NCBI GenBank assembly: GCA_949752735.1
Contig: OX457042.1
Location: 37,948,368 to 38,012,367, forward strand
Length of the DNA stretch: 64,000 nt
Direction: 5' to 3'
From: Lumbricus terrestris
Taxonomy: Eukaryota; Annelida; Clitellata; Crassiclitellata; Lumbricidae
Position numbers and translations under genes: made by a program. The notes under the pieces were generated by a model. That model was not told the origin of the DNA. It ran no database searches and saw only the letters and a program-made list of their open reading frames with translations. Shown piece by piece: positions 56,837 to 64,000 of this stretch; positions within the stretch are counted from its first letter, which is position 1, and every line of letters starts with the position of its first letter.

Positions 56837-57027
56837 ATTTTACTTCCAATAAACAATTTGCTCTAAAGCATCGACTGATCTACTATCGAGAGCGACAGAC
56901 GAGACAGATCAACAGACCAGCAGATCAGCAACACTGTAGGCTGCTGTTGCTGATTCGATGACAATAAACGATCATCGCTGCAACTGTTGACGTCATCCTT
57001 TGATCGAGGGAAGTCGAAGACGAAGGC
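56837..57027 (+). promoter_or_regulatory. Putative 5' UTR part of the coiled-coil gene, with splice acceptor and CRE-like site
   Basis: A pyrimidine tract ending TTTTATCTTAG (AG at 56835-56836) looks like a strong 3' splice site. An in-frame TGA at 57001-57003 precedes the ATG at 57028. TGACGTCA, the CRE octamer, lies at 56988-56995. Whether this is a promoter or a spliced leader exon is undecided. Confidence 0.4.
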
Positions 57028-58983
57028 ATGCAGAGGGAGGAGCAGAAGATCGGCAGAATGGCAGCAGCAGCAGCTGGCAGCAGCAGCAGCAGCAGCAACC
57101 GGTTGCTTCGAAAGGAAGTGGAATCGTTAAACACGAGGTTGAGAAAGTTCAACCAGGAAAACGACGACCTTCTGCAGAGGATGAGTGATCTGAAATTCGA
57201 GAAAGAACGAAAAGAGGAGGAGTTCGAACAGGAGAAGCTGATTCTTCGCACGAAGATTCGAGATCTGGAGAGAGACAGACTGGATTTCGGTCATCAGGTG
57301 GATTCAATTCGAAGGGATTTGGACGAGAAAGGTCGGATAAAACAACAGAAGGCGTCGATGGAAGACGAGGAAGTGAGCAGGAGGCAGATGGAAAGCCTGA
57401 GACAGGAGCACGTACGGCGGGAAAGGGAGCTCCTCGAACGATTGAACAGCTTACGAATGGAAAAGGAATCGAAGGAGAGGGGATGGAAGAAGGAGGTGGA
57501 AGAGCTGAAGGTGACAGTTCAGTCAAAGCAAAGGACGATTGATGAGATGAGACTGGAAAAGGATCGAATGAAGGTCAGAGCTCTTCCAGTGGAGGAAGAG
57601 AAACGATTAAGAGAGGAATTGATTGAGATGAGGAGAGCAATGGAGTCAGATGCGAGAGACTTGAAGGATGCTCTGAGAGAGAACGATGAACTGAGGAAGG
57701 ACGTCGGAGGACGCAATGAAGGATTGCAGAGGCGTCGAATGGACGATGAACTAAACGAATTGCTGAGGTTGAAAGACAGAGAGCTGGATGAGGCTAGAAG
57801 AGAGATCGATCGACTGAAGAGGACTCGCAACTCTGCAGTCGATCATGCATCGTCAACTGAAAGGGAAGCCTCACTTCGACGGGAGATCGATCGACTGACT
57901 GCCATGCTTGACGCCAAAGAGAGGCTTCTTGAGGAGGAGGCGACAAAGGACCAGGACAGACTTCGTAGAAGAGCAGATCTCCAGCTGAACGATGAACACA
58001 GGGATCGGGCGATGAACCTTGAACATGATTTGAACCGACTGAACTCCATGTTGACTTTGAAGGAGAGACAGTTGCAGGACGCGAGGAAGGAAGCGCTGCG
58101 GCTCCAGGAGGAGCTGGTCAGCGTGAAAGGAAAGACTAGCAGCAGTGACAGAGAAGAGGAACGATTGAAGAAGGAAGTGGACAGACTGACGGTCATTGTC
58201 CAGTCGAAGGAGACGCTCCTGGAGGAGAGTCGGACAGCCAAGGAACAGCTGGAAAGAGATATCCGAGAGACTCGCTCTTTCCTCAAGAGTACGTCGGACA
58301 CAAACCAGGATTTGGTCGACAAGAATTTGGAGTTGGAGCGAGCGTTGGCTAAGACGAAGATGGAACGAGAGCAGAGGGGTCCTGATGAGAAAGTCAGTCC
58401 CTACCTAAGAAATCTTCTCAAGGAACAAGAGTCACACATCGAAGATCTCCAGAGACAAGTTGGTACGATTAAGACAACGATCATGGACAATGCGAAGACA
58501 AAACATTTGGCCATCCTAGCTGCAATGCCAGAAATGGACTCCGACGACAAAGAGATGCGACAAGGCGAAGGACTCCTTCGAGAGTTGAAGCATGCGAAGA
58601 GAAACCTCGACTTCAGCCAAAGACGAATCTCACAGCTGGAGAACTGGATCGACGAGATCTACACGACGACGGGCGCCATCTCAGGCGGCGGCCCCGGCGG
58701 TGGCCCCGGCGGCCCCGGCGGCGGCCCCGGCGGCGTAGGGTCCGTCGGACGACCGACGATGGGTCGGCGGCTGCAGCAGAGGACATCCGGAGATCACCGA
58801 TCAGTTCTGGCCGCATCCAAGAGGACTGCGAGGGGCGTAGGCCTACTTGCATTGCCTGGAATCGCGGATGTGGATGAGAAGACATCACTGGAAAGAAGCT
58901 ATTCCAATTTGATGTCCAGCAGACGAACAAATGCCAATCGCAGAAATCGACCGTCCTGGAATATGACGACCTCGACGTCATAA
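57028..58983 (+). CDS. Coiled-coil protein of unknown function, 651 residues
   Basis: Uninterrupted ORF beginning MQREEQKIGRMAAAAAGSSS, the first ATG after an in-frame TGA at 57001. Residues about 30-500 are continuous heptad-like coiled coil rich in Arg, Glu, Leu and Asp, with recurring REIDRL/KEVDRLT and KERLLEE phrases. A more specific block follows at about 470-545 (ILAAMPEMDSDDKEMR; LRELKHAKRNLDFSQRRISQ; LENWIDEIY), then a Gly-Pro-rich linker (about 552-575) and a basic Arg/Ser tail ending NMTTSTS. There is no signal peptide or membrane segment, so it is probably cytoskeletal or centrosomal in type, which is inference. I do not recognise the family. Codon use is GC-richer than the surroundings and frame-consistent, unlike the repeat ORFs. 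A possible poly(A) signal AATAAA lies near 59425. Confidence 0.8.
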   Translation: MQREEQKIGRMAAAAAGSSSSSSNRLLRKEVESLNTRLRKFNQENDDLLQRMSDLKFEKERKEEEFEQEKLILRTKIRDLERDRLDFGHQVDSIRRDLDEKGRIKQQKASMEDEEVSRRQMESLRQEHVRRERELLERLNSLRMEKESKERGWKKEVEELKVTVQSKQRTIDEMRLEKDRMKVRALPVEEEKRLREELIEMRRAMESDARDLKDALRENDELRKDVGGRNEGLQRRRMDDELNELLRLKDRELDEARREIDRLKRTRNSAVDHASSTEREASLRREIDRLTAMLDAKERLLEEEATKDQDRLRRRADLQLNDEHRDRAMNLEHDLNRLNSMLTLKERQLQDARKEALRLQEELVSVKGKTSSSDREEERLKKEVDRLTVIVQSKETLLEESRTAKEQLERDIRETRSFLKSTSDTNQDLVDKNLELERALAKTKMEREQRGPDEKVSPYLRNLLKEQESHIEDLQRQVGTIKTTIMDNAKTKHLAILAAMPEMDSDDKEMRQGEGLLRELKHAKRNLDFSQRRISQLENWIDEIYTTTGAISGGGPGGGPGGPGGGPGGVGSVGRPTMGRRLQQRTSGDHRSVLAASKRTARGVGLLALPGIADVDEKTSLERSYSNLMSSRRTNANRRNRPSWNMTTSTS

Positions 58984-59640
58984 CTCTATTGTTATCTTCA
59001 TAGCACTTGAAAATATACCAACAACTGTTGCCTTAGGTTTCTCATGCTTCCTTCCAAGGACTTCCAGCACTCCTACGATGTTGTCCATGCTAGAAGTTCG
59101 CCTCATATATATATATAGCTGGTCTGCCTGTTTTCAAAGTGCTTTATCTAATTCGTTTGATACTTGTTTCTTCCAGGATCATGACCTTACTATTGTTCTT
59201 CATTTTCATCTAATTTGAAATTTTTATTCTTGACTCTTCGCATTCGTTTTTTTTTATTTGGCCAACTATTTCCTTTTCTTTCTGTTTCTCGTTTTGTCTT
59301 CTTCTTCTTCAGTCATCGACTATTAATAGACTTTCTGAGGCGACGTTTTTCTCGCCGACTTCCTTGTGAGGTCACAGACTATATAATTATGTATGCTTCA
59401 TATAGTCCTTTCTATAGGCCTATAAATAAAAATGTAAAAAGTTACTGTTTGTTACCTCGGATCTCGGAAAGTTCCTCACCGATTGTTTTCAAAATTTTCG
59501 CAAACCGTTCCATTCAAACATCAGCGGTTTTTTTGCCTTTTGGGAAAAAGCGCAATCTTTACGACAAAAAACACTTTTAATTCCATTCGATAGACGTCGA
59601 TTGAGTCCAGCCATTTTGAGTTTGAACTTTCACGCATTCG
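58984..59640 (+). other. Likely 3' UTR and downstream sequence of the coiled-coil gene
   Basis: AT-rich and pyrimidine-rich, no ORF with protein-like features. TATAAATAAAAATG near 59421 includes AATAAA. Confidence 0.4.
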
Positions 59641-59645
59641 TTCGC

Positions 59646-59695
59646 CCATTCTTCGGGCGCGTTTCAAACCCATTCTTCGGGCGCGTTTCAAAAGG
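59646..59695. repeat. 25-bp tandem duplication
   Basis: CCCATTCTTCGGGCGCGTTT plus CAAA occurs twice head to tail; a related CCATTTTTCGGG follows at about 59812. Confidence 0.85.
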
Positions 59696-59820
59696 TATAT
59701 CCGGCCGTCTTTTATAGCGCAAGTTTATATGTAACTGTCGGTTTTTACAAAATCGTCCATTTGCGGCCGTTTTCCGCGCGTCTTTCTACAGTTTTCACGC
59801 ATCCGTCCGTCCATTTTTCG

Positions 59821-59895
59821 GGAGGGGAGGGGAGGGGAGGGGAGGGGAGGGAGGGGAGGGGAGGGGAGGGGAGGGGAGGGGAAAGGGGAGGGGGA
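59821..59895. repeat. GGGGA pentanucleotide repeat
   Basis: GGGGA units with one GGGA irregularity; purine-only strand. Confidence 0.92.
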
Positions 59896-59940
59896 CAGTC
59901 TTTTCAGCCACAGCAACGCGTGGCCGGGTACAGCTAGTAG
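59896..59940 (-). repeat. Dispersed CTAGCTGTACCCGGCCACGC motif
   Basis: On the minus strand CTACTAGCTGTACCCGGCCA, then CGCGTTGCTGTGGC. It shares the AGCTG..GTACCCGGC core with the repeats at 2369 and 54117. Confidence 0.45.
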
Positions 59941-60135
59941 CATTATATAGTTGTAGGCTTAATTGTAATACGACAATTTATATGGCATCGTAAGTGGTAC
60001 TACTACTTGTATGATGTTTTACCTGAGGAAATTGACATAAAAATTATATGGGGTTGGAAGGTCATGAGCGCCTGCAGTATACTGCAATCTGAACAGATTT
60101 GTTTTACCAGGATCATAGTCAACATCTTCACCACC

Positions 60136-60302
60136 CAGTGGCGTAGCCAGGAATTTTTCATGGGGGGGGTTTTATGGCCGGAAACCCTGTTTTTTGCTAT
60201 TTTTCTTACTTAAATGGGAAAATAACCTTAAAAAAACCTTTTTTCGGAGCCAATGGGGGGGGGTTTTAACCCCCGAAACCCCCCCCCTTGCCTACGCCAC
60301 TG
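60136..60302. mobile_element. hAT-like MITE (CAGTGGCGTAGCC) with perfect 8-bp TSD
   Basis: The left end CAGTGGCGTAGCCAGG and the right end TGCCTACGCCACTG are inverted. TCACCACC flanks both sides (60128-60135 and 60303-60310). The interior has paired runs (GGGGGGGTTTT and CCCCCCCCC). Confidence 0.88.
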
Positions 60303-60446
60303 TCACCACCACCACCGCCGCCACCACCACCACCACCACGACCACCGCCACCACCACCGCCACCACCATCACTACCACCATCATCATTATCATCATTCAT
60401 CGTCATCATTATCATTATCATCATCATCATCATCATCATCATCATC
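60303..60446. repeat. CAC/CGC then ATC trinucleotide repeats
   Basis: ACC/GCC units then ATC units; they start at the MITE target duplication. Confidence 0.92.
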
Positions 60447-60856
60447 GGTATCTTTAATGCTTCCACTGATCATCACGTAGGCCTATCAAATCTAATCTGA
60501 ATTTCCATTGCGTAAACTGGGATTGAACTCGATTCACTACAGCCATGAAACCTCAAACTTTAGTCGGCGTCGATACCCGCTCCGGTCCGTCCATCGAGGT
60601 AGCCAATTAAAACAGATGACAAACGGCTTTTATTTAACCATTCTCCAATTGAAGCCAACTATACAGGGTGGCCCAAAAAAAGTGATAACGTCTCGTAGCA
60701 AAGGGTCATTTAATATAATTGAATTAATATAACGTTTTGTAATTTACTTTTGTATGCCAAGTAGTAATTACGCTAATCATAAAACATGTTCAATGTGTCC
60801 CCTTGCTTCTCAACAACTTTTTGTAAGCGAGAAACACCAACTGATACCATGTTTCC

Positions 60857-61023
60857 CAGTGGTGTAGTGGGGCGGGGACGCGGGGGAACGCCGTCCCCCT
60901 ACTTTTTTGAATTTTTTTGCAAGATTGCACTTTTTGCTACAGTTTCTACTTCAATTTCCATGGCGTCCCCCCACTTCAATTTCCAGGCGTCCCCCCACTT
61001 CATTTTTTAGGACTACACCACTG
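60857..61023. mobile_element. MITE nested in the mariner element
   Basis: CAGTGGTGTAGT at the left and ACTACACCACTG at the right are perfect inverted ends. The flanks share TGTTTCC: ATGTTTCC directly before, and TTGTTTCC two bases after the right end, so the duplication is imperfect. The interior repeats CGTCCCCC and CACTTCAATTTC. Confidence 0.75.
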
Positions 61024-61094
61024 AATTGTTTCCGCAGCTGAAATGTTCACGTTTTCGTAAAAGTCTTCTTTCTGGAACTTGCCTTTTCTTTGAT

Positions 61095-61592
61095 TCAACT
61101 GAGTAAATTAATACGATCATTTCTAGAATTAACTGGCGTGGCAACGGTGAATGTCTTTTCGTCTGTAAACCAGATGGTTCGTGCACTTCTGTCATTAGGA
61201 TGCCGTTCAAGTAGCTGCTGACTGCGTTGCAAACGTTTCAATTTGCCATTTTCGTTGAGCGTCTGCCCGATCACACGTTTGTACGTTTTCAGTTGTAAAT
61301 CTTGCTTTACAATACGTTGCACCGACGACCGTGATATACCAGTTTCTCTTTGAATTTCTCGCTGACTTTTATGACTGTGAGGATCATATTCTTGACTGCA
61401 GATCAGCTCACTCACCCACTCAATGTTCCGTCGTGTTCTAGCAGACTTTGGCTGACCACTCCCGCGTTTACGTTCTGTTGTACCGTCGTTGTCAATTTTT
61501 TTAATAACCCGACTGACACTAGCTATACTCCAGGCTTTGTTTGGAAACTCATTTTTCATTCGCCTTGCACCCCAATGTTTCTCAATTCGCAA
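61095..61592 (-). pseudogene. Truncated mariner transposase
   Basis: The frame contains IEKHWGARRMKNEFPNKAWS, SVSRVIKKIDNDGTTERKRG (helix-turn-helix and GRPR-like linker GSGQPKSA) and REIQRETGISRSSVQRIV (second HTH). It then has TIWFTDEKTFTV, carrying the first catalytic Asp. After VATPVNSRNDRI the sequence jumps to a C-terminal-like VESKKRQVPERRLL in another frame, so the second and third catalytic residues are deleted. A normal protein is about 345 residues. It cannot be active. Confidence 0.88.
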
Positions 61593-62173
61593 TTTTTTTT
61601 ATCAGAATGCGGTCTTCTGTTGTGATTTTTGTCATTCTGCTTAAAATATCTTCAAAACACGCAGAAGTTGACGATTGACTAGTTAAAAATACAAAATGGC
61701 GACCGGAAATTGTCCCAATAATGACGTCATGTGACTAAACAGGTAAGTAAGTAAATGAGTGAAGTATTTAAGCCATCATGGTTAATGTCTAAACAAATTT
61801 GAACCAATTACATTACATTTTACGAGGTGTTATCACTTTTTTTGGGCCACCCTGTATATCCGTCGAAGACCAGCGAAAGCAATTAAAAAACCAACGCAAG
61901 GTGAGGATACTATCCCGTCATATAAAGAACCACTCCGGCTTCCTCGATCGCCGTAACTCCGTAGGTCTATAGGCCTATAGGCTACAGCAATTTTGTCTCC
62001 AGTTTTGTCTGTAATGTGACATTGGTGAGGCAATATCGTAGAATAACAGTTACTCTGTGAAAGACTTCTATGCATTGTCTTAAAGAGGCACGAATTAACC
62101 CCGACAGCGATCCTTATAACGATTTGATCAGCAAAAAAGAACAGATTATAGGCCCTATAATTTTTACAGAGGT

Positions 62174-62225
62174 GCAGTGGCGGCGCCAAGATTTCATGTT
62201 TGTGGAGAAGCTAAAGCCCTAAGCT
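62174..62225 (+). mobile_element. Left end of a CAGTGGCGGCGCC MITE (truncated)
   Basis: CAGTGGCGGCGCCAAGATTT matches the start of the 18479-18763 element, with GAGAAGCTAAAGCCC resembling its GGGGCTGAAGCC block. No right end was found. Confidence 0.6.
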
Positions 62226-62920
62226 GCAGCCCTTCCTTCCTTCGATCCTTCTAAGGGCGCAACCTGGGAGTGCTCATATTGCAATTATGCGCCGGAGTTA
62301 AATTAAATTTAGCTGGTTCTTATAGTCTTACAGAGTTCAAAAGAGGCCAATATTAATGATTCAAGGATCGGAATTGGGGCCATCAAAATTTGACATCAAT
62401 GTAGGCTAGCCTATCAGACCTCCAAGCTATCTATCATGAGAACATACTAGTGAAGTGCTTTTGTTGTTTTCGTGAGGTTTACTTAACCTAATAATTATGC
62501 CAAGTCTACACATCCTGAAATTTTTTTGAGTCGATTGATTTTCTTTCTATTAAAAAACATATTAAAATAGCTCGTTATTCTAAGAATCTTCGAGGCAACC
62601 TTTGTCGAAAAATATCTTGAATGGACAGGAAGTGATGACGTTACGAACTTACGCATAAAGTTATGACGTTCAACGCATGAAGTCAAAAATTTGGACATTG
62701 GATGATTCGAAACGAAAGTGAATAATTATATTATTGACCTGTTGCGCACTCTGACAGCTTCAGAAAGCGATAACTTACATAAGGTTAGTACTTTTCTAGG
62801 GTTGAGGCGATGTGTAGTGTTAATTAAGTGGTCTTTGTATTACCATTTGTTCGATTTCATGTGGTCCTCGACAAATTAATCTGCTATCGTGCGATCGGCC
62901 ACAAAGCACGTGCCAGCTCC
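62226..62920. other. No gene seen
   Basis: Unique AT-rich sequence. Confidence 0.45.
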
Positions 62921-62924
62921 ATAG

Positions 62925-62998
62925 CATTCGGAGCGAGCGCCTCTGGTAGAGACCTTGCGCTATACAAATTCATTAACGAATTCAAGAATGAATGAATA
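62925..62998 (+). mobile_element. L2-like LINE 3' tail
   Basis: GGAGCGAGCGCCTCTGGTAG, then CTTGCGCTATACAAATTC and GAATGAATGAATAG tail. Confidence 0.65.
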
Positions 62999-63345
62999 GG
63001 GTAGATCTACGTGAGAAAATATATGAGTGGATTAATTGATTGATTTATTATATTTGTGGGTCTAATCTATCGATCATACATTTAGATAATGTATTTAGCG
63101 TTTTCTTTTTTTACTTGACGAAGAAGATTTAGTGTTTATTTGATAACATGAAGACCTTGCGTTAGGCCTTCATTTAGCATTCAGTATAGCCTACCAACTG
63201 GCCAGATTGGCAGAATTGCAGAGGTAAACGATTTTTCAGAGAGCGCGTAACTCAAAAAGAGAATCAGAGCTGGAAAGGTTACAGGATTGTCAGGTCATTT
63301 AGATATGAAACTTGTGTGTTCGAATGAGCGGATGCACCTAATAGC

Positions 63346-63494
63346 CATAGGCGCAACCACCCTATGGGACCCACGGGACGCGTCCCCCCCAACTTTTGAG
63401 TGGTCCCTTAGCTTTATTATTATGGTCCCCCCCAACTTTTATGACGTGATTCATTATGGTCCCCCCCAACTTTTAGGACGTGATTGCGCCTATG
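63346..63494. mobile_element. Small MITE with perfect 8-bp TSD
   Basis: CATAGGCGCAA and TTGCGCCTATG are perfect 11-bp inverted ends. CTAATAGC flanks both sides (63338-63345 and 63495-63502). The interior has three GTCCCCCCCAACTTTT units. Confidence 0.9.
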
Positions 63495-63526
63495 CTAATA
63501 GCATATTTTGTAATTTTTCTGCACGG

Positions 63527-63604
63527 GATTAGTCTAATGGCTAGTGTGCAGGACTGTTAACTAAGAGCATAAGAGGGCAGTGTTGAAAATTTCAAATCCC
63601 AAGC
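63527..63604 (+). repeat. tRNA-like sequence, possible SINE head
   Basis: TTAGTCTAATGGCTAGTG resembles a tRNA A box, GGACTGTTAACTAAG an anticodon arm with GTT, and AAATTTCAAATCCCA a B box. Acceptor-stem pairing is poor and an extra loop is present, so it is a tRNA-derived repeat or pseudogene rather than a working tRNA. Confidence 0.35.
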
Positions 63605-64000
63605 ATGGCAGGAATTTGATTCAAGAGTTATGCTCGTTTTCTTATCTAGCCAACTCAGCAATAATGAAAACACCTTTAAGTACTCCAACCATACACTGTC
63701 AGTGGAAGATCAGATGGCGAGGGAGAGTTCTGGCCATCCGATCTCATTTCGAGGCAAAGAAACTGTGATCTCTAACACTCAAACCCATAGCTGTCTGTCA
63801 GTCTGGCTTCTTGTTTCTGTTTATTTTAAGCAACTGCTGACTTCTGATACATTTCAGAAGCAAACAGAAGCTGTTTATCTAGAGCAAGACTGTGATCTTC
63901 CACAATCACCCACGATTTTCCAGTCTCTTCTTTAGTTCTGCAGCGCAGCCTAACCTATTCACTGTACTGCGGTAGCTATGGCTAGGTTATAAGTGTCTAA

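Larger units (their letters stand above)
60662..61856 (-). mobile_element. Internally deleted mariner-type transposon
   Basis: Perfect terminal repeats of at least 28 bp start TACAGGGTGGCCCAAAAAAA and continue GTGATAAC. They are flanked by TA (60660-60661 and 61857-61858). The minus strand encodes the N-terminal half of a mariner transposase (61592-61095) plus a C-terminal scrap; the middle is missing. A MITE is inserted at about 60857-61023. Confidence 0.9.

Overview
The window is nuclear DNA from an animal. It has spliced genes with canonical GT-AG introns, a very high load of short tandem repeats, and transposon families known from metazoans. An intact Gmr1-type LTR retrotransposon (a group described mainly from deuterostomes), L2-like LINE tails and a very common TAGGCCTA-type palindrome suggest a marine deuterostome, possibly an echinoderm. 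That assignment is inference.

Two cellular genes can be supported. The first is an ELMOD1/2-like gene on the minus strand (12175-17611). I found it by joining five small exons whose splice sites and reading phases all agree. They give the C-terminal 217 residues with the ELMO-domain GAP motif; the N-terminal exons were not found. The second is a long open reading frame at 57028-58983 (+) for a 651-residue coiled-coil protein of unknown function, probably in the last exon of a gene.

The rest is largely transposons and tandem repeats. (1) Positions 1-6617 hold two nearly identical copies of a 2.25-kb terminal-inverted-repeat element in opposite orientation, making a giant interrupted palindrome. 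(2) Positions 7313-8311 hold a broken gag-like fragment carrying a palindromic element. (3) Positions 10112-10664 hold two minisatellites. (4) Positions 12494-13829 hold a hAT-like element with a perfect 8-bp target duplication inside an ELMOD intron. (5) Small hAT-like MITEs with 8-bp duplications lie at 16829, 18479, 38544, 60136 and 63346. (6) A TA-flanked element at 19459-22390 contains a LINE fragment. (7) Positions 22906-28800 hold large minisatellites, a perfect 53-nt palindrome and L2-like LINE pieces. (8) Positions 28860-42340 are mostly microsatellites with LINE fragments at 34818-35200 (-) and 41245-42340.

The most informative locus is 43.7-55.1 kb, a three-level nest. A LINE reverse-transcriptase gene was split by a GC-rich hAT-like element (43818-53265, target duplication CTTCTAAG). 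That element contains a TATG microsatellite, into which a full-length Gmr1-type element (44976-52494) inserted. The Gmr1 element has LTRs of equal length that look identical, a tRNA-Leu primer site and one 1914-codon gag-pol ORF in which integrase precedes reverse transcriptase. Further right, an internally deleted mariner (60662-61856) contains another MITE, and a tRNA-like SINE head lies near 63530.
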